A stretch of DNA of 64,000 bases from Clavibacter michiganensis subsp. tessellarius (lineage in GTDB: Bacteria > Actinomycetota > Actinomycetes > Actinomycetales > Microbacteriaceae): NCBI RefSeq assembly GCF_021922985.1, contig NZ_CP040788.1:1798001-1862000 (forward strand). The letters are read 5' to 3'. This document shows, in pieces, positions 19,542-30,131 of the stretch. The notes under the pieces are model-generated. The model was not told the DNA's origin and ran no database searches. It saw only the letters and a list, made by a program, of their open reading frames with translations. How positions within the stretch are numbered: position 1 is the stretch's first letter; every line of letters begins with the position of its first letter. The position numbers were made by a program, and so were the translations under genes.

Positions 19542-21089
19542 ATGAACGAGACACCGCAGGAGCCGACCGGACGCCCGGACGAGGCCCCGGCCGGCGACGC
19601 CGGCACGACCACCCCCGCGCCCTCCGCCGACGCGACTCCCACACCCTCCGTCACGCCCGACTCCGACGCGACCCCCACCGCCGCCACCGCGCCTCGCGCC
19701 GACGTGACTCCCACCGCCGCCGCCGGCACCTGGGCCGCCCCGAGCGGCCCCGCCGTCGGAGGCCCCGCCGCCCCGACCGCCGCCTACGCCACCGCGTCGC
19801 CGTCCGTCGGCCACGGCGCCCCCGCCGGATCGCCCTGGCCCGCTCCCGCCACCGACGCGTTCGGCCGGCCCGTGCACGTGGACGGCGCGGGCCACCCGGT
19901 CCCGCAGAAGCGCATGGGCCGCGGCCTCCGCACGGGCCTCATCGCCGGCGCATCCGCCCTCGCCCTCCTCCTCGCCTTCGGCAGCGGCACCGCGGTCGGC
20001 TTCATGGCCGACCTCGGGCGCCACTCCTCCGCGGCGGGCGAGTCGCGCGTCCAGGACCCCGGCTCCTTCGTCCCCGGCCAGGGCCACGGCCGAGGCATGG
20101 GCGGCACCGGGCAGGGCTCCGGCGACGGGTCCGGCACGCAGCGCGGCTCGGGATCCGGCACCGGCACCTCGGCGACCTCCCCCGAGGCCTCGGCCGAGCA
20201 GATCGCCGGGGTCGTCACCGTCGACTCCGCCCTCACCTACGAGAACGCGGCGGGGGCCGGCACGGGCATCATCTTGTCCTCCGACGGCACCATCCTCACC
20301 AACAACCACGTCGTCAGCGGCGCCACGAGCATCCGCGTCACGGTGGAGTCCACCGGCAAGGCGTACGTCGGGAAGGTCGTCGGCACCGACGCCACGAACG
20401 ACGTCGCGGTGCTCAAGCTCGAGGGCGCGTCGGGCCTCACCCCGGCGAAGATCGACACGGACGGCGTCCAGGTCGGCGAGGCCGTCACCGGCGTCGGCAA
20501 CGCCGGCGGCACGGGCACGCTCACGGCGGCGTCGGGCTCGGTCACGGCGCTCGGCCAGTCGGTCACGACGCAGTCCGAGGGCACGGCGGCGGGCGAGACG
20601 CTCACCGACCTGATCCAGACGGACGCGCCCATCGTCTCCGGCGACTCCGGCGGCCCCCTCCAGGACGCGGACGGCGAGGTCGTCGGCATCGACACGGCCG
20701 CCTCGAGCGGATCCGCCGACATCACGGGCTTCGCCATCCCGATCGACCGCGCGATGTCCATCGCGAAGCAGATCGAGAGCGGCGTCGAGTCCGGCACCGT
20801 GAAGATCGGCTACCCCGCCTTCCTCGGCGTCCTGCTCGCGAACCAGCCGGGCGCCGTCGCGGGCGCGCCGCTCTCCGGCGTCGTCGACGGCTCCGGCGCG
20901 GCGAAGGCCGGGCTCGCCCAGGGCGACGTCGTCACCTCGGTCGACGGCAAGCCCGTCGCCTCCGCATCCGAGCTCAGCACCGCGGTCTCCGGCCACAAGC
21001 CGGGCGACCGCGTGAAGCTCGGCTGGACCACCGCGGCCGGCGCGCAGAAGACGGCCGAGGTCACCCTCACGGAGGGCCCCGTCAGCTGA
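19542..21089 (+). CDS. HtrA/DegP-type trypsin-like serine protease with PDZ domain
   Basis: A 515-residue membrane-anchored protease. Residues 1-120 are a Pro/Ala/Thr-rich cytoplasmic segment, and a single transmembrane helix lies near 131-153. A Gly/Ser-rich linker of about 60 residues follows. The trypsin fold has catalytic His256 (TNNHVV), Asp287 (TNDVAVLKL) and Ser369 (GDSGGPL), and a PDZ domain spans about 410-510. All three catalytic residues are present. It is expected to degrade misfolded proteins outside the membrane (family knowledge). A strong terminator follows. The N-terminal low-complexity segment is longer than in enteric DegP but usual for actinobacteria. Confidence 0.94.
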   Translation: MNETPQEPTGRPDEAPAGDAGTTTPAPSADATPTPSVTPDSDATPTAATAPRADVTPTAAAGTWAAPSGPAVGGPAAPTAAYATASPSVGHGAPAGSPWPAPATDAFGRPVHVDGAGHPVPQKRMGRGLRTGLIAGASALALLLAFGSGTAVGFMADLGRHSSAAGESRVQDPGSFVPGQGHGRGMGGTGQGSGDGSGTQRGSGSGTGTSATSPEASAEQIAGVVTVDSALTYENAAGAGTGIILSSDGTILTNNHVVSGATSIRVTVESTGKAYVGKVVGTDATNDVAVLKLEGASGLTPAKIDTDGVQVGEAVTGVGNAGGTGTLTAASGSVTALGQSVTTQSEGTAAGETLTDLIQTDAPIVSGDSGGPLQDADGEVVGIDTAASSGSADITGFAIPIDRAMSIAKQIESGVESGTVKIGYPAFLGVLLANQPGAVAGAPLSGVVDGSGAAKAGLAQGDVVTSVDGKPVASASELSTAVSGHKPGDRVKLGWTTAAGAQKTAEVTLTEGPVS

Positions 21090-21108
21090 CCGACGCACCC
21101 CACCACCA

Positions 21109-21144
21109 CGACGGCCCGTCCCGCATCGCGCGGGGCGGGCCGTC
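21109..21144. terminator. Bidirectional terminator hairpin
   Basis: Sixteen-base arms CGACGGCCCGTCCCGC and GCGGGGCGGGCCGTCG (one G-U wobble) have a 4-base loop. It sits between the convergent protease gene and the ABC transporter operon. Confidence 0.75.
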
Positions 21145-21179
21145 GTCGTGCGCCGGGCGTCAGCTCCGCGGAGCGCGGG

Positions 21180-22100
21180 TCACTGCCCGCCGAACCCGGT
21201 CGTCGAGATGCCCTTGATGATCTGCCGCTGGAAGAACAGGAACACCACGATGAGCGGCAGCGCGGCGAGCACGGCCGAGGCCATGTTCTGCGCGTACTGG
21301 ATCCCGTAGGCGCTCTTCACCGTCTGCAGCCCGACCGGCAGGGTCATGAGGCTCGAGTCGTTGGTCGCGATGAACGGCCAGAGGAAGTTGTTCCACGCGC
21401 CGATGAAGATGAAGATCGCCACCGCCGACAGGATGGGGCGCGACAGCGGCATCACGATCTGCAGGAACACGCGCACGCGCCCGGCGCCGTCCACGCGCGC
21501 CGCGTCCTCGAGCTCGATGGGGATCTGGTCGAAGAACGCCTTCAGGATGAAGACCATGGCGGGGTGCACGAGCTGCGGCAGGATCACCGCCCAGAGGGTG
21601 TCGATGAGGTCGAACGAGAGCATCTGGTAGAAGAGCGGGACGATCAGGATCTGCGGCGGCACGATGATCGCCGCCACGATCGCCCCCATCAGCACCTTGC
21701 GCCCGCGGAAGTCGATGCGGCTGAGCGCGTAGCCGGCGAGCGCGGAGAACACGACGGCCACCACCGTGATCACGCTGCTCGTGAGGAGGCTGTTCCAGGT
21801 CCACAGCGGGATGGTCCCGCCGTTCAGCACCGAGGCGTAGGCGTCGAGCGTGAAGCCGCCCGCCGGGAAGAGCGTCACGGGGAAGGCGGCCGCGTCGGTC
21901 TCGGACTTGAACGACGTGAGCACCGCCCAGAGGAACGGCAGCAGCCAGGCGGCCGCGAGCACGATCAGGATCAGGAGGGCCGCGATGCGGGAGGGCGCGA
22001 ACCGCGGCGTCCCCGTGCGCCCGGCGCGCGCGGCGGAGGTGACGGACGGCTTGCGGGCGAGCGTGCCGGCGGAGAAGGCGGGTCGGGTGGCGGTGGTCAT
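21180..22100 (-). CDS. Sugar ABC transporter permease (MalG-like)
   Basis: A 306-residue inner-membrane subunit of a CUT1 carbohydrate importer with about six transmembrane helices. The EAA loop, which contacts the ATPase, is visible as ELEDAARVDGAGRVRVFLQIVMP. The N-terminal 35 residues are basic and cytoplasmic. It is the last gene of the operon. Its ATG overlaps the TGA of the upstream permease within ATGA, showing translational coupling. No ATP-binding subunit is encoded nearby, so it probably uses a shared MsiK-type ATPase encoded elsewhere, as is common in actinobacteria. Confidence 0.93.
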   Translation of the reverse strand: MTTATRPAFSAGTLARKPSVTSAARAGRTGTPRFAPSRIAALLILIVLAAAWLLPFLWAVLTSFKSETDAAAFPVTLFPAGGFTLDAYASVLNGGTIPLWTWNSLLTSSVITVVAVVFSALAGYALSRIDFRGRKVLMGAIVAAIIVPPQILIVPLFYQMLSFDLIDTLWAVILPQLVHPAMVFILKAFFDQIPIELEDAARVDGAGRVRVFLQIVMPLSRPILSAVAIFIFIGAWNNFLWPFIATNDSSLMTLPVGLQTVKSAYGIQYAQNMASAVLAALPLIVVFLFFQRQIIKGISTTGFGGQ

Positions 22101-23041
22101 GGCTTCCTCCGGGTGGCGGTGAGCTGCACGATCGAGATGACCACGATCAGGGCGAAGAAGATGTACGAGATGGCGGCCGAGTAGCCGAAGCGGAAGCCGG
22201 TGAACCCGGTCTCGAAGACGTACTGGACGATGGGCCGGGTCGCGCCGCCGGGGCCGCCCGCGGTCATCTGGTAGATCTGGTCGAAGACCTTGAGCGACGC
22301 GAGCACCTGCAGGATCGCGAGGAGCGCGGTCGTCGGCGCCAGCTGCGGGATCGTGATGGAGAACAGCTGCCGCCACCTCCCGGCGCCGTCGAGGGCCGCG
22401 GCCTCGTACTGCTGGTCGGGGATGTTCTGCAGCGCCGCCAGGTAGATGAGGAAGTTGAACCCGACGGTCCACCACACGGTGGTGATCACGACGCTCGCCA
22501 TCGCCAGCGACGAGTCCTGCAGCCAGGCCGGTTGCGGGAGGCCGAGCGACCCGGCGATCGCGTTCACGACGCCGAGCTGCGGGTTGTACATCCACAGCCA
22601 GAAGAGCGACACCACGGTGGAGGCCAGCAGGAACGGCAGGAAGAACGACAGCCGCCACAGCCACTGGCCCGGCAGCCCGAGGTTCACGAGCAGCGCGAGG
22701 ACCAGGCCGACCACGAGGAGGGGCACGGTGCTCGCGACCGTGAACACCACGGTGTTGCCGAGCGAGCGCCACATCTGGGAGTCGCCGAACGCCTCCGCGT
22801 AGTTGGCGAACCCGATGAAACCGCCGTTCGCGCCTGTCAGGCTCTGGCCCGTGAGGCTCTGGTAGAAGCCGTAGAGCACGGGCCACACGAGGAAGAGCAG
22901 GAAGGTGACGAGGAAGGGGGCGATGAAGAGCATCCCCTGCATCTGCTCCTTCGCGCGCGGACGGGGACGGCCGGCGGCGGGGCTCGGGGAGGCGGGACCG
23001 GTCGCGGGCGCGACCGGGGCGGGTGGTGCTGCTGTCGTCAC
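22097..23041 (-). CDS. Sugar ABC transporter permease (MalF/UgpA-like)
   Basis: A 314-residue CUT1-type permease with six predicted transmembrane helices. The EAA-type loop reads YEAAALDGAGRWRQLFSITIPQL. The first 35 residues are Ala/Pro-rich and cytoplasmic. It pairs with the MalG-like permease immediately downstream (4-bp overlap) and follows the binding-protein gene by 63 bp. Substrate is unknown; the arrangement of binding protein, two permeases and LacI regulator indicates a plant or microbial oligosaccharide. Confidence 0.93.
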   Translation of the reverse strand: MTTAAPPAPVAPATGPASPSPAAGRPRPRAKEQMQGMLFIAPFLVTFLLFLVWPVLYGFYQSLTGQSLTGANGGFIGFANYAEAFGDSQMWRSLGNTVVFTVASTVPLLVVGLVLALLVNLGLPGQWLWRLSFFLPFLLASTVVSLFWLWMYNPQLGVVNAIAGSLGLPQPAWLQDSSLAMASVVITTVWWTVGFNFLIYLAALQNIPDQQYEAAALDGAGRWRQLFSITIPQLAPTTALLAILQVLASLKVFDQIYQMTAGGPGGATRPIVQYVFETGFTGFRFGYSAAISYIFFALIVVISIVQLTATRRKP

Positions 23042-23104
23042 GAGAGGACTCCTTCGTCGTTTCGCTGGGAGGATGCGCCGGGCCGCGGAGGCGGCCGCCG
23101 GCCG

Positions 23105-24454
23105 CTACAGGGGGTTGGGCTTGGCGAGCAGCGCGTCGATCTGCGCGATGAAGGCGTCGAGGCCGGCCGCCGGATCCAGACGGCCGAGGAACACGTTCTG
23201 CATGTTCTCGGCGAAGAACGTCTGGAAGTCCGAGCCGGACCCGGTGAAGTACGCGACCGGGTCGTACTCGATCTGCTCGGCCGCGTACGCGTAGTGCGCC
23301 TGCGGCAGGAGCTCGGCGTACTCGGGGCTGTCGATCACGGGCTTGTACGCCGGGATGTGCCCGGCGCCCGCCCACTGCAGCGAGTTCTTGAGGAGGTCGG
23401 TGACGAACTCGTAGCTCTTGCGGCGCTTCTCCGGGTCCGGCGCGTTCTGGTGCGGCAGCACGAACGCGTGCGAGTCGGCGAAGGACGCGGGCGTGCCGTA
23501 GAGGGTCGGGATCGGCATCGCGTCGAACGGCAGCTTCGCGGTCTGGAACGTCGGCAGCTCCCACACGCCCGTGAAGATGGCGCCGCTCTTGCCGCCCGCG
23601 AACTCGGCGATGGCGGTGCCGGCGTCGCCGCTCGGGGTGGCGATGGTGCCGTCGAGGAGCGTGCGGATGAAGTCCACCGCGGCGAGCGCCTTCTCGCGGT
23701 CGTAGACCACCTGGCCGCCGGTGGGCAGCTCCATCTGGCCGCCCATCTGCTTGTAGAGCGTGTAGAAGAGCCGCCACATCTGCGTACCGTCGCCGAGGTA
23801 GCCGTAGCTGAGCCCGTGCACGCCCGTGACGCGCTGCATGGCGCGCATCGCGTCGGCGAACGCCTCCGGCGAGCTGAGGGGGGCGAGCTGGCCGTCGTCG
23901 CCGAGGAGGCCGGCCTGGCCCGCGATGTCGGTGTTGTACATCATCACGAACGGGTGGCTGTCGAGCGCGATCGAGTACAGCTTCCCGTCCACCACGCCCT
24001 TGTCCCAGACGCGCGGCTCGAAGTCGGCCTGCGTGACGCCGAGCTCGGCGAGCACGTCGAGGTCCCACGGGTCGAGGAGGCCGCCGGGCGCGAAGCCGGG
24101 CACGCGGGCCGCGTGCATCACGGCGACGTCGGGTGCGCGACCGCCGACCGAGGCCATGGCGAGCTTCGTGTAGTACGGCTGGCCCCAGGCGAGGACCGTG
24201 GCGGTGACGTCGAACCCGTCGCCCGTCTCCTCCGCCTCGCGCACCATCTCCGTCATGCGGATGCCGTCGCCGCCCGACAGCAGGTGCCAGTACTTCAGGT
24301 CGACGATGCCGCCGGCGGATGCCACCTGGGGCGCGCAGCCGGAGAGACCCCCGACCAGGAACGCGCCGCCCAGGGCGGCCGCGCCGCCCATGATCAGCTG
24401 ACGCCTCGACCATGCCGTGGGACGTGCCCCGGCCTCTCCTGCAACAGGATCCAT
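23105..24454 (-). CDS. Extracellular sugar-binding lipoprotein (ABC transporter)
   Basis: A 449-residue family-1 solute-binding protein. The N-terminus carries a twin-arginine motif SRRQLIMGG followed by a hydrophobic core and lipobox LSGC near residue 40, so it is likely exported folded by Tat and lipidated. The mature domain starts VDLKYWHLLSGGDG, typical of sugar binders. ATG 24454 was chosen over an upstream alternative at 24508 because AAGGAG lies seven bases before it. It is the first gene of the transporter operon, and candidate LacI operators lie 27-62 bp upstream. Confidence 0.93.
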   Translation of the reverse strand: MDPVAGEAGARPTAWSRRQLIMGGAAALGGAFLVGGLSGCAPQVASAGGIVDLKYWHLLSGGDGIRMTEMVREAEETGDGFDVTATVLAWGQPYYTKLAMASVGGRAPDVAVMHAARVPGFAPGGLLDPWDLDVLAELGVTQADFEPRVWDKGVVDGKLYSIALDSHPFVMMYNTDIAGQAGLLGDDGQLAPLSSPEAFADAMRAMQRVTGVHGLSYGYLGDGTQMWRLFYTLYKQMGGQMELPTGGQVVYDREKALAAVDFIRTLLDGTIATPSGDAGTAIAEFAGGKSGAIFTGVWELPTFQTAKLPFDAMPIPTLYGTPASFADSHAFVLPHQNAPDPEKRRKSYEFVTDLLKNSLQWAGAGHIPAYKPVIDSPEYAELLPQAHYAYAAEQIEYDPVAYFTGSGSDFQTFFAENMQNVFLGRLDPAAGLDAFIAQIDALLAKPNPL

Positions 24455-24480
24455 TGACCACTCCTTCGTGATGCGATGAT

Positions 24481-24498
24481 CATTACATCGTTGTAATG
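24481..24498 (-). promoter_or_regulatory. LacI-type operator upstream of the sugar-ABC operon
   Basis: CATTACATCGTTGTAATG is an 18-bp inverted repeat with a central CG and one mismatched pair, the usual form of LacI/GalR-family operators. It lies between the LacI-gene stop and the binding-protein start, so it should control the transporter. Confidence 0.7.
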
Positions 24499-24502
24499 CC
24501 GA

Positions 24503-24516
24503 GCGCAACGTTTCGC
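24503..24516 (-). promoter_or_regulatory. Second candidate LacI-type operator
   Basis: GCGCAACGTTTCGC is a 14-bp near-palindrome around a central CG with one mismatched pair. It is 23.5 bp (centre to centre, 19 to 26 by alignment choice) from the first operator. Its core AACGTT resembles general LacI-family sites. Weaker than the first site. Confidence 0.4.
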
Positions 24517-24552
24517 GGGGCCGATCTCAGGAGTCGGCGGACAGCGGTGAGA

Positions 24553-25560
24553 TCAGAAGGCGGGCGCCGAGCGCGTGCTCCCGCGCGCGACGATGCGGTG
24601 CGGGATGACGACGTGCACGGGCGGGCCCTCGCGCTCCTCGATGCGCCGCACGAGCTGGGCGACCGCCGCCTCCGCGTAGGCGCGGATGTCGAAGTGCACG
24701 GTCGTGAGCGTGGGGATCGAGAAGCGGGACTGGTCGACGTCGTCGAAGCCCGCGACCTGGACGTCCTCGGGCACGCGGACGCCGTGGTCGGCGAGCGCGC
24801 GCAGGGCGCCGAACGCGAGGCCGTCCGTGAAGCAGAACAGCGCGTCCGGCGGGGCGTTGCCGCCGGAGAGCCACGCGTCGACGGCCTCGGCGCCGGACGC
24901 GCTGTTCCAGCCGGTGCGATCGATCTCGATCGGCGCCTCGCCCGCCTCCTCCATCGCGCGCCGGTAGCCGATGCGGCGGAGGTCGCCCGCCGCCGACTCC
25001 TCGCGCGTGGCCGTGCCGACGGCGGCGATGCGCCGGGCGCCGGTGCCGAGCAGGAACCGGGTCATGTCGTAGGCGGCCTGGACGCTGTCGACGCCCACCC
25101 GGTCGGCGATCTCCTGCTCGACCTCGCCGATCACCACGACGGGCGGCAGCGACTCGGCGCGCACGATGGCGCTCTTCGACAGCAGCACCGGGTTGAGGAT
25201 CAGGCCGTCGACCAGGTGCTCCCGGGCGCGCGACATGAGGTCGCGCTCCCGGTCCGGCCGCGACCCGGTCTCCTCCATCTGGATGCTGTAGCCGGCCTCG
25301 TGCGCCACCTCCACCAGGTGGTGGGCGAGCTCCGCGGAGTACGCCGTGCCGAGGTCCGGTAGCGCCACCGCGATGACGCCCGTGCGGCCGTTGCGGAGGC
25401 CGCGGGCGGAGAGGTTGGGCACGTAGTCGAGCGCGGCCACCGCCTGCTCGACGCGCTCGCGGGTGGCCGGGCTCACGGCGACGCGGCCGGTGATCACGTT
25501 GGAGACGGTCTTCGGGGAGACGCCGGCGCGCGCGGCCACGTCCTTCACTGTCGCGCGCAT
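24553..25560 (-). CDS. LacI-family transcriptional regulator
   Basis: A 335-residue repressor. The helix-turn-helix and hinge occupy residues 1-60 (TVKDVAARAGVSPKTVSNVI, then ARGLRNGRTG). A periplasmic-binding-protein-like effector domain follows, with GFDDVDQSRFSIPTLTTV near the C-terminus. It acts as a dimer on palindromic operators and releases DNA when a sugar binds (family knowledge). It is encoded directly upstream of, and on the same strand as, the sugar ABC operon, which it most likely represses. Confidence 0.95.
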   Translation of the reverse strand: MRATVKDVAARAGVSPKTVSNVITGRVAVSPATRERVEQAVAALDYVPNLSARGLRNGRTGVIAVALPDLGTAYSAELAHHLVEVAHEAGYSIQMEETGSRPDRERDLMSRAREHLVDGLILNPVLLSKSAIVRAESLPPVVVIGEVEQEIADRVGVDSVQAAYDMTRFLLGTGARRIAAVGTATREESAAGDLRRIGYRRAMEEAGEAPIEIDRTGWNSASGAEAVDAWLSGGNAPPDALFCFTDGLAFGALRALADHGVRVPEDVQVAGFDDVDQSRFSIPTLTTVHFDIRAYAEAAVAQLVRRIEEREGPPVHVVIPHRIVARGSTRSAPAF

Positions 25561-25666
25561 GGTCCTCCCGGGCCCGGACGGCGGCGATCGGCGGCCGCGG
25601 TCGGTGCCCCGAATCTAATGCACCCACATTCCCCCACCTGCGGAGGCGACGCCCGGGAGCGGCGGG

Positions 25667-25672
25667 CATACT
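25667..25672 (+). promoter_or_regulatory. -10-like hexamer of a leaderless transcript
   Basis: CATACT ends six bases before the ATG at 25679, with no Shine-Dalgarno between them. It is the same geometry seen at 17843 and 32895. Confidence 0.35.
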
Positions 25673-25678
25673 GCACGG

Positions 25679-26101
25679 ATGATCTCCACCGCGCACGCGA
25701 CGACCCTCCTGGAGCTCGGCCTCGAGTGGAGCCCCGAGCCCGGCGACCGGTTCCGGATCCGCGGCCAGGGCTTCGAGTCGGACGTCTTCACCATCAGCGA
25801 GCTCACCATCGAGGCCCACGAGCACGCGACCGGCACGGTGCTCGGCTTCAACGGCACGACCGAGTGGGCGCTCGACTCCGTCGCGCTCGAGGACAGCCTG
25901 TGGCTGCCCCGGGAGGACCAGCTGCGGTCGCTGCTCGGCGGCGCCTTCCGGTCGCTGCGCCGCGAGATCGGCGGGGCCGAGGACGGCGCCCACGTGGTGC
26001 TCGTCGTGATCGACGGCGAGGAGGCCGAGCACCGCGACCTCGAGGCGGAGGAGGCCTACGCGAAGGCGCTCATCGCCGTGCTGGAGGCGGCGGCCGCCTA
26101 G
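25679..26101 (+). CDS. Conserved hypothetical protein (small, acidic)
   Basis: A 140-residue soluble protein with no signal peptide or membrane helix. The central segment TGTVLGFNGTTEWALDSV is followed by LWLPREDQLRSLLGG, a pattern I associate with a Microbacteriaceae conserved hypothetical sometimes loosely annotated as a pilus-assembly protein; nothing in the sequence supports that name. The C-terminal third is helical and acidic. It probably has a leaderless mRNA. It is convergent with the DUF3054 gene. Confidence 0.75.
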   Translation: MISTAHATTLLELGLEWSPEPGDRFRIRGQGFESDVFTISELTIEAHEHATGTVLGFNGTTEWALDSVALEDSLWLPREDQLRSLLGGAFRSLRREIGGAEDGAHVVLVVIDGEEAEHRDLEAEEAYAKALIAVLEAAAA

Positions 26102-26141
26102 CCGCCGACCCGACGGAGCCGGGGACGGCGACGGGTGCGGG

Positions 26142-26537
26142 TCAGGCCCGCGCCCGGCGGCGGCTCGCGACGGCGGCGATCCCCCGCCAGCCGAGGAGCA
26201 GGATCCCCAGGATGATCGCGGTCGTGATCACGAACGGCACCACCACGCCCTCACCGGTGAGCGCGCGCAGCACCATGCCCACGACGATCGTGACGCCCCA
26301 CACCAGGAGGCCCGTGGGCACCACGCGGGACGGCGCCCGCCAGGCGCGCGCCACGATCCAGCCGACGACGCCGGCCGCGAGGAACGGCCACGCGGTGCCG
26401 AGCACGCCCGACGGCGCGAGGTCCTCGCCGTGGCTGGCGCGTCCGATGAGGACGAAGACGACGACGAGGGCGGCGTCGAGCACGACGGCGCGGAGGATCT
26501 CGGGACGGGCGGCGGGGCGGGCGGTTCGGCGGGTCAC
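26142..26537 (-). CDS. DUF3054 membrane protein
   Basis: A 131-residue protein with four hydrophobic segments (about residues 18-36, 47-65, 73-90 and 98-118) and basic ends, matching DUF3054, an actinobacterial membrane family without known function. The signature VVFVLIGRASHGE near residue 30 is visible. It is separated by 9 bp from the end of the upstream methyltransferase gene on the same strand, so probably one transcript. Confidence 0.85.
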   Translation of the reverse strand: MTRRTARPAARPEILRAVVLDAALVVVFVLIGRASHGEDLAPSGVLGTAWPFLAAGVVGWIVARAWRAPSRVVPTGLLVWGVTIVVGMVLRALTGEGVVVPFVITTAIILGILLLGWRGIAAVASRRRARA

Positions 26538-26546
26538 CCGGAGATC

Positions 26547-28175
26547 CTAGGCGTCGTCGCCTGGGCGGGCGGCGCCCTGTCCCGCATCCGCGTCCGCCGT
26601 CGCGTCCGGCAGCAGCAGGAAGCCGTCGGCGACGAGCCCGCGGATCCGCGGCAGCAGCTCCGCGCGCAGGGCCGCGGCGTCGACGGAGGTCAGCTGCGCC
26701 ACGGCGTCCGCGATGGCGCCCACGGTGAGCTCGCCGTCGCAGGCGCCCACGAGCGCCGCCAGCCCGGTGTCGAGCGGCACCTCGCGGCCGAAGCCGGCGC
26801 CCTGGCGGAGGATCATCACGGTGGGGTCCTCGGCGCCCGGCCAGTGGTGCCGCTCCTCGGTGACGTCGCCCGCCAGCACGAGCGCGGCCGCGGCCAGCGC
26901 GTCGTCGTCGAGGAGCGCCAGGGCGTCGTGCGCGGAGAACGACGCGGCGAGGTGCTCGCCCAGGCCGGTCGGGTTGTGGCCGAGGCCCCCGGGCAGGCGC
27001 TCGAGGCGGCGGAGCGTCGGCGCGGCCGCGGCGGGCCGGCGCAGGGTCAGGTAGCCGAAGCCGACGGCGTCCACCCCGCGGGCGGCGAAGTCGTCGAGCC
27101 ACGCGCCCATGAGCGACTCGGACTCCGGCGTGCCGGCGCGGGTGCCGCCGTCGCGGATCCACGTCTCGGCGTAGAGGGCCGCGTCCTGCACCTCGCGCTC
27201 CACGACCCACGCGTCGAGGCCGGACCCCGTGCGCGCCGCCGCGCGGTCGAGCCAGCCCGCGACCCGCCCGAGGCCCGGCTCCCCCGCCCGGTGCTCCCAG
27301 TTGCCGAGGAGCTGCGCGACGCCGCCGGGCGTCAGGTGGTCGGCGAGGTCCGCGATCACGCCCTCCACGAGCGCGTCGCCGACGAGCCCGGCGTCGCGGT
27401 ACTCGTACGCCGGGACGCCCTCCGCCCTCGGCGTGATCACGAACGGCGGGTTCGAGACGATGTGGTCGAAGCGCTCCCCCGCGACCGGCTCGAACAGGCT
27501 GCCGAGCCGGAGCTCGATGGTCGTGATGCCGTTGAGCGCCGCGTTGAGGGCGGCGAAGGCGAGCGCACGGGCGGAGATGTCGGTGGCGACCACGCGGTCG
27601 GCGTGGCGGGAGGCGTGCAGGGCCTGGATGCCGCAGCCGGTCCCGAGGTCGAGCGCGCTCGCGACGGGGGTGGAGATCATCAGGCCGCTGAGGGTGGCCG
27701 ACGCCCCGCCGACGCCGAGCACGTGGTCCTCGTCCAGCGCGCCGCCGGTGGCGAGCTCGCCGAGGTCGGAGGCGATCCACCACTCGCCGACCCCGTGCGC
27801 GTCGATGAAGCCGTAGGGCCGCAGGTCGACCGCCGGCCGCACGCGCTCGCCGTCGACCTCGACCAGCCCGAGGCGCACGGCGCCGTCCACTCCGAGGGAC
27901 GGCAGGGCGGCGCGGAGGTCGACGGCGTCGACCGGGTCGCCGAGCACGAAGAGGGCCGCGAGGGCGGCGGGAGCCGGGAGGCCCGCCGCGGTGCGCGCGG
28001 CGGCGACGGCGCGGCGGGCGGGGATCCGGTTGCCGCGGTGAAGCGCCTGGCCCGCCGCGTCGCCCCAGACGTCGAGCGCCGAGGCCAGGGTGAAGGGCGC
28101 CGCCTCGAGGTCGGCGCGCAGCGCCCGCACCTCCGGGGTCGCGACGGTCACGGACGGGATCGCGGGGCGGGGCAC
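26547..28175 (-). CDS. SAM-dependent methyltransferase (PrmC/RsmC-like N-methylase)
   Basis: A 542-residue protein. Residues 1-150 are a helical N-terminal domain. A class I Rossmann methyltransferase domain follows, with motif I LDLGTGCGIQALHA and the amino-methylase motif SNPPF, which marks methylation of an exocyclic amino or amide nitrogen (protein Gln or nucleic-acid base). A long C-terminal region (about residues 330-542) is not recognised in detail. Similar actinobacterial proteins are annotated only as class I methyltransferases. GTG start at 28175. The target cannot be inferred. Confidence 0.88.
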   Translation of the reverse strand: MPRPAIPSVTVATPEVRALRADLEAAPFTLASALDVWGDAAGQALHRGNRIPARRAVAAARTAAGLPAPAALAALFVLGDPVDAVDLRAALPSLGVDGAVRLGLVEVDGERVRPAVDLRPYGFIDAHGVGEWWIASDLGELATGGALDEDHVLGVGGASATLSGLMISTPVASALDLGTGCGIQALHASRHADRVVATDISARALAFAALNAALNGITTIELRLGSLFEPVAGERFDHIVSNPPFVITPRAEGVPAYEYRDAGLVGDALVEGVIADLADHLTPGGVAQLLGNWEHRAGEPGLGRVAGWLDRAAARTGSGLDAWVVEREVQDAALYAETWIRDGGTRAGTPESESLMGAWLDDFAARGVDAVGFGYLTLRRPAAAAPTLRRLERLPGGLGHNPTGLGEHLAASFSAHDALALLDDDALAAAALVLAGDVTEERHHWPGAEDPTVMILRQGAGFGREVPLDTGLAALVGACDGELTVGAIADAVAQLTSVDAAALRAELLPRIRGLVADGFLLLPDATADADAGQGAARPGDDA

Positions 28176-28196
28176 CGGTCGAGCTTAACGAGCGGA

Positions 28197-28234
28197 GGCG
28201 CCGGCCGCCGGGCGGATGCCCGACGACCGGCGCC
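28197..28234 (-). terminator. Terminator after the cellulase gene
   Basis: GGCGCCGG and CCGGCGCC form an 8-bp outer stem, with inner CCGGG/CCCG pairing, 14 bp beyond the cellulase stop on the minus strand. Confidence 0.5.
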
Positions 28235-28247
28235 GTGGAGGGATGGG

Positions 28248-29882
<1,635 letters not shown>

Positions 29883-29968
29883 GGCGGAAGGCTAGGAGCC
29901 TCGGAGGATCCGCGAGGACATCCCTCACAGGGCGTGAGGGTGAAAAGTCGGTGACGCGGGAAAGCAAA

Positions 29969-29988
29969 AACCCCGCCGGAGCGGGGTT
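29969..29988 (-). terminator. Rho-independent terminator of tRNA-Ala
   Basis: AACCCCGC and GCGGGGTT arms have a 4-base loop. On the minus strand they are followed by a run of T, immediately downstream of the tRNA. Confidence 0.85.
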
Positions 29989-29992
29989 CTTG

Positions 29993-30065
29993 TGGACCTA
30001 AGGAGATTCGAACTCCTGACCTCCTCGATGCGAACGAGGCGCGCTACCAACTGCGCCATAGGCCC
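29993..30065 (-). tRNA. tRNA-Ala (anticodon CGC)
   Basis: A 73-nt cloverleaf. The acceptor stem GGGCCTA pairs with TAGGTCC and the D-arm contains GCGCAGTTGGTAGCGC. The anticodon stem CCTCG/CGAGG encloses loop TTCGCAT with anticodon CGC, which reads GCG. The T-arm GGAGTTCGAATCTCC is intact. The 3' CCA is not encoded. The anticodon matches a codon heavily used in this GC-rich genome. Confidence 0.96.
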
Positions 30066-30131
30066 TGACAACTCCACGAGACTACCACGTCGCGGGGAGC
30101 CCTCCGAACCGCTGGGCCCGGAGGAACGGGG

